A stretch of DNA of 7,533 bases from an uncultured Selenomonadales bacterium (GCA_946403735.1 CAMJAZ010000065.1:1-7533), one strand, 5' to 3'. Counted from the first letter of the stretch, positions 1 to 6,178 are shown. Translations and numbers: made by a program. Notes: a model not told the origin generated them from the sequence alone.

Positions 1-42
1 TTCCGATCTGCAAGTCGAAAGTTCCTGTTGAAAATCATTCAA
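1..42 (-). CDS. Start of a minus-strand gene running off the left edge (partial, unidentified)
   Basis: On the minus strand a strong Shine-Dalgarno GAGGAGGG (57 down to 50) is followed, 8 nt after its GGAGG core, by a TTG at 42-40 that opens a frame reading MNDFQQELSTC before the window ends. A TATAAT box lies further upstream at 93-88. The same 7-8 nt spacing is seen at the other well-supported starts here, and sufB and the glycosyltransferase also use TTG, so TTG is preferred. An ATG at 38-36 opens another frame (MIFNRNFRLADR) with a longer 12-nt spacing. Too little protein is visible to name a family. The last three codons lie in or touch the possible adapter bases 1-9 and should not be trusted. 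Confidence 0.45.
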   Translation of the reverse strand, partial: MNDFQQELSTCRSE

Positions 43-87
43 AATATTTCCCTCCTCAAAATTTTAACTACAACTTATCCTGATTTG

Positions 88-93
88 ATTATA
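88..93 (-). promoter_or_regulatory. -10 box of the leftward promoter
   Basis: The minus strand reads TATAAT at 93-88, a perfect -10 hexamer, inside the longer motif TAGCGTATAAT that recurs at the rightward promoter. No good -35 hexamer sits 16-18 bp upstream; that place is occupied by the first copy of the direct repeat (107-137), which suggests an activator-dependent or otherwise regulated promoter. It would give a leader of about 40 nt before the TTG at 42. Confidence 0.5.
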
Positions 94-106
94 CGCTAAA
101 CTTTTT

Positions 107-209
107 TTATTTGTTGTCCCATAGGAAGAAAAATGAATTATGTTTTTATAAAAGAATATTAAAAAAGAATTAAAGAAATTATTTGTTGTCCTGTTGAAAG
201 AAAAATAAA
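107..209. repeat. Direct repeat pair of 31 bp, 72 bp apart
   Basis: Copies lie at 107-137 and 179-209 and match at 26 of 31 positions. Both begin with the identical 13-mer TTATTTGTTGTCC and share a second block, AGAAAAAT, near the end; mismatches are clustered between the blocks. The spacing of 72 bp is close to seven helical turns, so both copies would face the same side of the DNA. Copy one overlies the -35 zone of the leftward promoter. A pair of regulator binding sites is the simplest reading. Confidence 0.5.
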
Positions 210-325
210 AAATATTTTTTACACAAAAAAAGTTAAATGTATTCTACCCTCCTTTGCCAATGTCAATAAAATGGTCAGAACTTTTTTATCACATTTAAGC
301 ACGAAGAAATATTTTTTGTAAAAAA

Positions 326-354
326 TTAAACTTTTTAAAGTTATAGCGTATAAT
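326..354 (+). promoter_or_regulatory. Promoter of the secreted-protein gene, with overlapping palindrome
   Basis: A perfect TATAAT lies at 349-354. The hexamer TTAAAC at 326-331, 17 bp upstream, is a weak -35 with about three of six consensus matches. Between and over them lies a perfect palindrome with 6-bp arms, AACTTT (329-334) and AAAGTT (337-342), and the -10 is part of a second dyad, TTATA-GCG-TATAA (341-353). Transcription would start near 361, giving a leader of about 25 nt. A repressor bound to the palindrome would block this promoter; that is inference. Confidence 0.5.
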
Positions 355-385
355 GACATAGAAAAAATTTTTGGAGGGAATTTTT

Positions 386-811
386 ATGAGAAAAATTTTT
401 ATGGCATTAGCGATTGTGGCATTGGCGCTTATCAATGTTCAAGCGTCCGCGCAGGTTCAAATTGATTATGGAGAATCGAAAATTTATTCGCGAGCTGATA
501 TGGACGAATCAATAGCACTTATACAGGAACAGTTTGCTAAATGGCAAGGTTGCGAAATGAAAAATCTTCGTTACGCTGGCGACGAATGCAATAACGAAGA
601 AAATATTAAATGGCTGAATGAATTGATAGAGGCTAGAGGTTATAAAGATAAATGTGTAGCCTGCATAGAATTTTTTAGCGACTTTTACGTTTCAAAAGAT
701 GCGCAGAAATATGGATTGACTTTAAATCCTGATTCGGAATATAAAGATTGGCAATGGTGGCTTGCACGTACAGACAAAGGCGAATGGGAACTTTTAACGT
801 GGGGCTATTAA
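386..811 (+). CDS. Small secreted protein with four cysteines, function unknown
   Basis: The 141-residue product starts at the ATG at 386, with GGAGG at 373-377 and 8 nt between; an in-frame TTG at 371 abuts the Shine-Dalgarno itself and is not a credible start. Residues 1-22 form a Sec signal peptide: Arg2 and Lys3, a hydrophobic stretch, then ASA before a likely cut at Gln23. No lipobox is present. The mature part of about 119 residues has Cys56, Cys68, Cys90 and Cys93, the last two in a CVAC motif, which could form two disulfides or bind a metal. The end is rich in aromatics (WQWW, then GEWELLTWGY). From memory this tail resembles small exported proteins common in gut Firmicutes that carry an LNP-S-Y--W motif and end in GY, but I cannot name a Pfam family. 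The gene is monocistronic, with its own promoter and a convergent neighbour. Confidence 0.82.
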   Translation: MRKIFMALAIVALALINVQASAQVQIDYGESKIYSRADMDESIALIQEQFAKWQGCEMKNLRYAGDECNNEENIKWLNELIEARGYKDKCVACIEFFSDFYVSKDAQKYGLTLNPDSEYKDWQWWLARTDKGEWELLTWGY

Positions 812-899
812 AATTAGGAATTAGGAATGCGTAATGAGCTAGTAGCTTGTAGCTTGTAGCTTGTAAAATTCTTAATTCTTAATTCTAAATTCTTAATTC
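812..899. repeat. Heptanucleotide-period repeat element filling the convergent gap
   Basis: From 812 the sequence reads in an unbroken 7-base register: AATTAGG twice (812-825), AATGCGT, AATGAGC, TAGTAGC, TTGTAGC twice (847-860), TTGTAAA, ATTCTTA twice (868-881), ATTCTAA and ATTCTTA (889-895). The left arm 812-828 pairs with 868-884 as a continuous 17-bp stem containing two G-U pairs when transcribed rightward, with a 39-nt loop that carries a nested AGCTA-G-TAGCT dyad (837-847). The element begins directly after one gene's stop codon and ends at the sufB stop. A shorter relative lies at 7455-7496. It may help stop transcription from both sides, but neither strand shows a U-tract. Confidence 0.8.
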
Positions 900-2298
900 A
901 ATTCGCGCCTTCAAGTTCGATTGAAATTAAATTGTTCATCTCAACGGCGTATTCAAGCGGCAATTCTTTAGCTATCGGCTCAACAAATCCGCGTACAATC
1001 ATCGCGCGTGCTTCGTCTTCAGAAATTCCTCGCGCAGTTAAATAAAAAATTGCTTCGTCGGAAATTCTGCCAATCTTAGCTTCGTGTCCAATATCAGCTT
1101 CCGCGCCTTCAATATCCATTACAGGCAACGTGTCCGATCTTGATTCGTCGTCAAGCATAAGTGATTCACAGTTGACAGACGATTTTGCGAACGGCGCATT
1201 TTTTGTAACTTTGACGGCTGAACGGTACGTAGCCGCGCCACCAGATTTTGAAATTGTTCGAGTGTTAATGTTCGACGAAGTTTTTGGCGCCGCGTGAATT
1301 ACAATCGCGCCAGTATCAAGATTTTGACCTTTACCAGCGAAAGTTACGCCAGTAAATTCAGCGCGTGCACCTTCGCCGTGCAAAACGCTACAAGGATATA
1401 ACATTGAAACGTGCGAGCCGAAAGAACCGCTTACCCATTCAATCAAGCCGTTCTTTTCGACTAAAGCACGTTTTGTATTTAAATTCATCATATTCCGCGA
1501 CCAATTTTCAATCGTCGAATATCTAAGCCGCGCTCCTTCCTTCACGAAAAGTTCAACGCAACCCGCGTGTAAATTCGTCACGTTATATTTTGGTGCGCTA
1601 CAACCTTCAATGAAATGTAAATTCGCGCCTTCCTCAACAATTATCAGCGTGTGTTCAAATTGTCCCGCGCCCGCCGCGTTAAGTCTGAAATAAGATTGCA
1701 ATGGAATTTCTACATTAACATTTTTCGGTACGTAAACAAAACTACCGCCCGACCATACCGCGCCATGAAGTGCTGCGAATTTATGATCTTTCGGCGGAAC
1801 GAGCGTCATAAAATATTCACGGACAATATCTTCATGTTCACGAAGTGCCGTTTCCATATCGGTATAGACGACGCCTTGACTTGTCAAATTTTTTTGTATG
1901 TTGTGGTAGACGACTTCTGAATCATACTGCGCACCGACGCCAGCTAAAGATTTTTTTTCAGCCTCTGGAATGCCCAGCCTGTCGAAAGTATTTTTTATTT
2001 CGTCAGGAACTTCCGACCAATCAGAAACTTGTTTAGCGTTGGGCTTGACGTAGGTTACAATTTCATCCATATTCAAATTTGAAATGTCAGGTCCCCATGT
2101 TGGCATGGAGATTTTTTTGTACGTTTCAAGCGCCTTTAAGCGAAAGTCTAACATCCACGCTGGATCATTTTTCCGCGCAGAAATGTCACGAATAATTTCT
2201 TCAGTTAAGCCCGCGTCAGATTTATAAATTGATTCGTCAGCGTCACGAATATCATAAAGCGCCCGTTCAATGTCTTCGACATAAGTTTTAGTTTTCAA
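898..2298 (-). CDS. sufB: Iron-sulfur cluster assembly scaffold protein SufB
   Basis: SufB is the cytoplasmic scaffold of the SUF pathway; with the ATPase SufC, and often SufD, it builds Fe-S clusters and passes them to apoproteins. The 466-residue length is normal for the short Firmicutes form. An N-terminal helical part (about 1-130) precedes the beta-helix core and the C-terminal helical SufC-binding part (about 410-466). Diagnostic stretches are LHGAVWSGGSFVYVPKN near 177-193, NVTNLHAGCVELFV near 239-252 and the NCES motif with Cys377. By motif position, Cys377 and Glu406 (in GHEAKIG) match E. coli Cys405 and Glu434, residues needed for cluster assembly, so the scaffold looks functional. 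The start is TTG at 2298, with AGGTG at 2310-2306 and 7 nt between; no in-frame ATG is suitable. Neither flank carries sufC, sufD, sufS or sufU. Its stop codon TGA lies at the edge of the heptanucleotide element. Confidence 0.95.
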   Translation of the reverse strand: MKTKTYVEDIERALYDIRDADESIYKSDAGLTEEIIRDISARKNDPAWMLDFRLKALETYKKISMPTWGPDISNLNMDEIVTYVKPNAKQVSDWSEVPDEIKNTFDRLGIPEAEKKSLAGVGAQYDSEVVYHNIQKNLTSQGVVYTDMETALREHEDIVREYFMTLVPPKDHKFAALHGAVWSGGSFVYVPKNVNVEIPLQSYFRLNAAGAGQFEHTLIIVEEGANLHFIEGCSAPKYNVTNLHAGCVELFVKEGARLRYSTIENWSRNMMNLNTKRALVEKNGLIEWVSGSFGSHVSMLYPCSVLHGEGARAEFTGVTFAGKGQNLDTGAIVIHAAPKTSSNINTRTISKSGGAATYRSAVKVTKNAPFAKSSVNCESLMLDDESRSDTLPVMDIEGAEADIGHEAKIGRISDEAIFYLTARGISEDEARAMIVRGFVEPIAKELPLEYAVEMNNLISIELEGAN

Positions 2299-2354
2299 GT
2301 TTTTTCACCTCATTAAAAAATTTAGTAACTATTAATAAAAATTTTAATTTTTTT

Positions 2355-2382
2355 ATTTTGAACTTACTTTTTTTGGGCTCAA
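2355..2382 (-). promoter_or_regulatory. Weak candidate promoter for sufB
   Basis: On the minus strand TTGAGC (2382-2377) could be a -35 and CAAAAT (2360-2355), 16 bp further on, a poor -10. The hexamers match consensus at about four positions each. It would leave a leader of roughly 50 nt before sufB. Since the glycosyltransferase gene is on the same strand 130 bp upstream, readthrough from it is an equally good explanation of sufB expression. Confidence 0.28.
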
Positions 2383-2411
2383 AAGAAAAATTTGCGCGTC
2401 CCTTTCTATTT

Positions 2412-2429
2412 AATGTTATCTTTAACATT
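2412..2429. promoter_or_regulatory. Palindrome between the glycosyltransferase gene and sufB
   Basis: A perfect inverted repeat has arms AATGTTA (2412-2418) and TAACATT (2423-2429) around a TCTT centre. Its right edge overlaps the last base of the glycosyltransferase stop codon. It has one G-C pair per arm and no U-tract after it on the minus strand, so it is a poor terminator; an operator upstream of sufB is the better reading. The TGTTA-N4-TAACA spacing is 2 bp shorter than the clostridial Rex site, so I do not assign it to Rex. Confidence 0.4.
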
Positions 2430-3472
2430 TACAATTTTTGAGAATCAATTATAAATTCCCGCGTCCAAATTTTTATACGTTGACGTGCCAAATTTGCCCG
2501 TACCTCATCGAAAATGGAAGGTTCAATGCCGTCGTAATTTGCAAAATTTTCTAGCGCACCCGTCATTAAAAGTATTGCCGCCTCAAAATTTTTCTGCGCG
2601 GCGTAACATTCCGCTAGTTCCGCTAAAAAGTCTGGCAAGTCGGGAAAATCTTCTGCCGCCATCATCGCAAAATTTTTTCGCTCATCAAATCGCGTTGAAT
2701 CCTTTGACAAAATATCCAGTAAAATTCTGTACGAACTGCTGGCAAAAGTTGAACGCCGTACTCCTGATTCAATGTCAAGCTTAGCAAATTTTTCCGCATT
2801 GTTAAAATCTTCCAGTCCATTATAGCACTGCGCGATATAGCCGTAAATTCTCTGCGGTTCATTCGTCTGCTTTAACTCTTCCAACAGCAACTTCAAATTT
2901 CGCGCCGCCTTCATCTTATTCAACGTCGCCGAATAGCCCGTATGATTCAACGTTAAAAATTTCGGCGGTAACGGAATTATATTTGGAAAACTTTTTCCAT
3001 TCAGTCGCAATTCTTCATGAATTTTCCCAACGTACGCTAGCCCGTGCAAATTTCTATAAATCCTCAATACGAAGGTCGTATCTAAAATTTTATCGCCGTC
3101 CGAAACGTCAATGTTGACAAGATAAATTAGCAAGCCATTAACGTTTGTTGCGTCAAGATTTTCAATCACGCCACGAAGATTATCAGCCGTCGCCGCCGTA
3201 AAATATTCGTCCGCGTCAAGAAAAATTATCCAATCTCCAGTCGCTTGACTCAAGGCTAAATTTCTCGGCGTGGAAAAATCGTCAGCCCAAGTCGTACAGA
3301 AAATTTTTGCGCCAAATTTTTTTGCAACTTCCAACGTGTTATCAGTTGACCCCGTGTCGACAATTATAATTTCGTCAACGCCGCGCAGATTTTCCAATGA
3401 CAACGCTAGCCTTTCAGCTTCATTCTTCACGATGTAACACGCTGAAAATTTTTTTATTTTGCCAGTCCCCAA
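2429..3472 (-). CDS. Family 2 glycosyltransferase with C-terminal TPR region
   Basis: The 347-residue protein should transfer a sugar from a nucleotide-sugar donor in the cytoplasm; no signal peptide or membrane segment is visible. Residues 8-110 are a GT-A fold: SACYIVKNEAERL at 10-22, EIIIVDTGSTDNT at 34-46 for the nucleotide, and FLDADE at 84-89, whose Asp86 and Asp88 form the DXD-type metal site. IHEEL at 151-155 and LNHTGY at 174-180 fit the acceptor half of this subfamily. Residues about 205-315 are helical with TPR-like repeats (around 208-236 and 281-309), as in SunS-like and cell-wall glycosyltransferases with a protein- or glycan-binding tail. The start is TTG at 3472, preceded by AGGG with 8 nt between; an in-frame TAA just upstream rules out a longer form. 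It diverges from the FtsA-like gene and precedes sufB by 130 bp. Acceptor and sugar are unknown. Confidence 0.85.
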   Translation of the reverse strand: MGTGKIKKFSACYIVKNEAERLALSLENLRGVDEIIIVDTGSTDNTLEVAKKFGAKIFCTTWADDFSTPRNLALSQATGDWIIFLDADEYFTAATADNLRGVIENLDATNVNGLLIYLVNIDVSDGDKILDTTFVLRIYRNLHGLAYVGKIHEELRLNGKSFPNIIPLPPKFLTLNHTGYSATLNKMKAARNLKLLLEELKQTNEPQRIYGYIAQCYNGLEDFNNAEKFAKLDIESGVRRSTFASSSYRILLDILSKDSTRFDERKNFAMMAAEDFPDLPDFLAELAECYAAQKNFEAAILLMTGALENFANYDGIEPSIFDEVRANLARQRIKIWTREFIIDSQKL

Positions 3473-3559
3473 TCTTTAATCCCTACTTCCTAAAAAAGGA
3501 TTATTCTAGTTGATTCGCGAAATAAACCGCATAACCTTTTTAAGTGGGAGGAAAAGTCC
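3473..3559. promoter_or_regulatory. Divergent promoter region between the glycosyltransferase and FtsA-like genes
   Basis: These 87 bases must drive both outward genes unless they are transcribed from elsewhere. On the minus strand TAGAAT at 3508-3503 is a five-of-six -10 without a clear -35. On the plus strand TTGATT (3510-3515) could be a -35, but the nearest -10-like CATAAC (3530-3535) is only 14 bp away. The strong Shine-Dalgarno GGGAGG at 3546-3551 serves the FtsA-like gene. Individual hexamers are not convincing. Confidence 0.35.
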
Positions 3560-6178
3560 ATGCCCGAAATTGAAGTCGGAGATAAAATTAATGAGGGTAC
3601 AGAAAATATTGAACAGTCAACAGATACCGTTGTTGCTGTCACTGATGATAAAAATTTAAACGTGGAGGAAAAACCTAAACGCGGTCGCAAGAAAAAAGTT
3701 GTCGACAAAACTGTTGACGATGTACCAAAAAAAACTGCCGCTAGTAAAAAGCGTACGCGTAAGAAAAAAGTTGATGAAGGTACGTCTAAAGTTGACAAAA
3801 AATTAGACAAAGTTCCAGCGGCTGAAAAAATTCCTGCCGTTGAGGAAAAAATTTCCGTGCCTGCAAAAAAATCTGCTAAACCGCTTTATCGTGACGACGA
3901 ACGCGAAAAAGTTTTTGCCCTTGATATTGGTACGCGCAGTGTTATAGGTATCGTTGCACTTCGCGATAAAAAGGGCAACCTTGAAGTTATCGCAAATACT
4001 CGTGAGGAACATACTACCCGCGCTATGCTTGATGGGCAAATTCACGACGTGCCACAAGTTGCTGAAGTTATTGAAAAAGTTCGTGACACGCTTTCAAAAA
4101 CTGTTGGCAAACTTTCAAGTGCCGCAGTTGCCGCCGCAGGTCGCGCTTTGTACACGATGACTGCTGAAGTTGAAATGGAAATGCACGGCGTCATTACCGA
4201 AGAGCAACAGAGCAATTTAAATTTCACGGGCGTCCAAATTGCGCAGTCCAAACTTATCGAATCAAATATGATTGACGACAGAACAAGTTACTGTTGCGTA
4301 GGATTTAGCATTATCAGCTATGAATTAGACGGCGTACCGCTGAAAATCTTAGTTGGTCAACGTGGACGGCATGCACGCGCGAAAATTATTGCAACGTTCC
4401 TTCCGCGTCAAGTTATCGATTCAATGCAAACGGCACTGAATTACACGGGAATGGAAATGCGAGCGTTGACGCTTGAACCTATCGCCGCGATAAATGTTTT
4501 AATTCCGCAGACAATGCGACATTTAAATTTAGTTTTGGTAGATATTGGCGCGGGAACTTCCGACGTTGCCATTACTAAGAGCGGCGCAGTTGTTGCTTAT
4601 GGAATGGTGCCTATTGCTGGCGACGAAATTACAGAGGCGCTTTCACAGAAATTTTTATTAGATTTTAATGTTGCAGAGGCTGTTAAACGTAAAGCAGCTA
4701 TGGGCGAAGGCGCAATTTTTGCCGATATACTTGGCGAAGAATATAATTTGACGGCGGAAGAAATTGTAGCGCCGATTTCAGAAACAATTTCAAACTTAGC
4801 AAATGCCATTTCCAATTCGATTTTGGAACTTAACGGCGGCGAACTTCCACAAGCTGTAATTTTAGTAGGCGGCGGCTCACTTACGCCGAAACTTGATGAA
4901 TACGTTGCGGACGCGCTTAAAATTCCACAACAACGCGTTAGAGTTCGTACTCCTGAAAACGTTGAAGGTGTGACTGGCATTCCACCAGAACTTTGCAAAC
5001 CTGACGCCGTGACGCCGCTGGGAATTTTGAAAATTGCGTCGAGTAACACTTTGCATTTTCTTACAGTTTATGTTAATGATGAAGAGTACAGTTTATTCCA
5101 TTTCCGCGAATTGACGGTAAGCGACGCACTTTTAAGCGCTGGCATTCAACTTCGCAAGTGGAACGGCAAGCCAGGACTTGGTTTAATGGTCGTCATTAAC
5201 GGCGAGAAAAAAATTTTTCCTGGCAGTATGGGGACAGTTGCTAAGTTGACGCTTGACGGCGAACCTGCGACGTTAGAAACGGTGATTAAAAATGATTGCC
5301 GAATACACGTTGAACACGGCGTCGATGGTCGAACACCTAAGCTTAGAGTTGCTGACGTTGTAATTGTTTCACCAAACTTTTACGTGAAAATTAACGGCGC
5401 TGAAGAACCTGTCACGCCAAAAATTTTAGTCAACGGTGAAGATAGCTTACCCAATCGTCTTTTGCATGACGGCGACGAAATTGATACAACTTCACTGCGT
5501 ACCGTTGAAGAAGTTTTGAACATTGCGGGCTATCCTGCTGAAGGGCGGCAGATTAATTACACGTTGAACGAACAGAAATTTTTATATAGTTGCGTGCCGA
5601 AAATTTCCCTCAACGATATGGATACGCAACTTGATGAACCTGTTCGCCCCAACGATAGAATTGAGTACGTCGATTCGCCTAGCCCGAAAGTTGCTGACAT
5701 TATCAGTTACATTGGAATTAACGCTTACATAAAAATTATGTACGAAGGGCAAGAAGTTCAAATTCCGACGATGTCTAGCCTTGAATTAAAGGTCAATGGT
5801 CGTCCGTCAAATTTAAATACTATTGTCGAAGACGGCGCGGAAATTGCCTGCAAGAAAACTTCGCGAAAATCTGTAACGGTTAGCGATGCTTTACTTGCCG
5901 TGAAATTTAATCCGCCGAATCCGAAAAGCCGCTTGAGTTTTGAAATTCGCGTTAATGGTCATCCCGTCGACTTCACAGACTCAATCCGCGAAAATGACAA
6001 GTTGGAAATTGTTTTGCGTACGCCTGACGGTAAAGAAATTTCATCGTCGAACAGTTTAAAGGCGGCGTTGAAAGAGTTCGACGAATTGTCCGCGTCCTTG
6101 CCGTCAAACAGTACGCCGATGCGTGAACTTAAGACGCAACGTAAACTGACGATACAAGATTTTATTCGTAACGATTAA
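3560..6178 (+). CDS. FtsA/actin-like ATPase with lysine-rich N-tail and C-terminal beta-grasp-like repeats
   Basis: This 872-residue protein is about twice the length of ordinary FtsA. Residues 1-115 are low-complexity, Lys/Glu/Val-rich and probably disordered, with basic clusters KPKRGRKKK (38-46) and KKRTRKKK (63-70). Residues 118-497 form an FtsA-type actin fold: phosphate-1 loop DIGTRS (122-127), an SHS2/1C-like insertion (about 145-255), phosphate-2 loop DIGAGTSD (328-335) and adenosine motif VGGGS (436-440). ATP binding therefore looks intact. Residues about 500-825 hold at least four modules alternating a VNG strand turn (505, 546, 611, 624, 745, 798) with a TVSDALL-type helix start (519, 648, 773) and an acidic D-x-I-x-I end, like ThiS/MoaD beta-grasp domains. 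No membrane segment or clear amphipathic C-terminal helix is seen. The ATG at 3560 has GGGAGG 8 nt upstream. It shares an operon with the FakA-like gene 46 bp downstream. It is probably a divisome or cytoskeletal paralogue, not the housekeeping FtsA; no ftsZ is present in the window. Confidence 0.85.
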   Translation: MPEIEVGDKINEGTENIEQSTDTVVAVTDDKNLNVEEKPKRGRKKKVVDKTVDDVPKKTAASKKRTRKKKVDEGTSKVDKKLDKVPAAEKIPAVEEKISVPAKKSAKPLYRDDEREKVFALDIGTRSVIGIVALRDKKGNLEVIANTREEHTTRAMLDGQIHDVPQVAEVIEKVRDTLSKTVGKLSSAAVAAAGRALYTMTAEVEMEMHGVITEEQQSNLNFTGVQIAQSKLIESNMIDDRTSYCCVGFSIISYELDGVPLKILVGQRGRHARAKIIATFLPRQVIDSMQTALNYTGMEMRALTLEPIAAINVLIPQTMRHLNLVLVDIGAGTSDVAITKSGAVVAYGMVPIAGDEITEALSQKFLLDFNVAEAVKRKAAMGEGAIFADILGEEYNLTAEEIVAPISETISNLANAISNSILELNGGELPQAVILVGGGSLTPKLDEYVADALKIPQQRVRVRTPENVEGVTGIPPELCKPDAVTPLGILKIASSNTLHFLTVYVNDEEYSLFHFRELTVSDALLSAGIQLRKWNGKPGLGLMVVINGEKKIFPGSMGTVAKLTLDGEPATLETVIKNDCRIHVEHGVDGRTPKLRVADVVIVSPNFYVKINGAEEPVTPKILVNGEDSLPNRLLHDGDEIDTTSLRTVEEVLNIAGYPAEGRQINYTLNEQKFLYSCVPKISLNDMDTQLDEPVRPNDRIEYVDSPSPKVADIISYIGINAYIKIMYEGQEVQIPTMSSLELKVNGRPSNLNTIVEDGAEIACKKTSRKSVTVSDALLAVKFNPPNPKSRLSFEIRVNGHPVDFTDSIRENDKLEIVLRTPDGKEISSSNSLKAALKEFDELSASLPSNSTPMRELKTQRKLTIQDFIRND

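Larger units (their letters stand above)
43..385. other. Divergent intergenic regulatory region
   Basis: This 343-base stretch is very AT-rich and separates a leftward gene start from the rightward gene at 386. It holds an outward-facing promoter near each end, a 31-bp direct repeat pair and a 14-bp palindrome, each listed separately. I found no credible gene inside it. The only ATG with a purine-rich leader (133) opens a nine-codon frame. A minus-strand Shine-Dalgarno-like AAAGGAGGG at 256-248 has no start codon at a usable distance. Confidence 0.7.

Noticed and set aside
133..162. Nine-codon frame MNYVFIKEY as a leader peptide
   Set aside because: The ATG lies inside the direct repeat, has only a poor purine leader, and no attenuator structure or following gene fits.
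23..199. The 11-mer TCCTGTTGAAA at 23-33 and 189-199 as a third repeat copy
   Set aside because: The match does not extend, is out of step with the 72-bp spacing, and one copy lies in coding sequence; chance is enough.
107..209. Two-copy repeat as a remnant CRISPR array
   Set aside because: Only two copies, with five mismatches in 31 bp, no third copy at the next 72-bp step, and no cas gene in the window.
248..256. Minus-strand AAAGGAGGG as the ribosome binding site of a small gene
   Set aside because: No ATG, GTG or TTG lies within a usable distance; the nearest TTG is about 20 nt away and meets a stop almost at once.
371..385. TTG at 371 as the start of the secreted-protein gene
   Set aside because: It directly abuts the GGAGG and would put five residues before an otherwise standard signal peptide; ATG at 386 has the right spacing.
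812..899. Convergent-gap hairpin as a classical bidirectional rho-independent terminator
   Set aside because: The stem is long and AT-rich with a 39-nt loop and no U-tract on either strand; the 7-base register explains the pairing better.
898..2298. SufD instead of SufB
   Set aside because: The NCES motif with Cys377, the GHEAKIG motif with Glu406 and the VPKNVNVEIPLQSYFR stretch are SufB-type.
2412..2429. Rex operator
   Set aside because: The TGTTA and TAACA half-sites are 4 bp apart, not 6 as in the clostridial Rex site, and the outer bases also differ.
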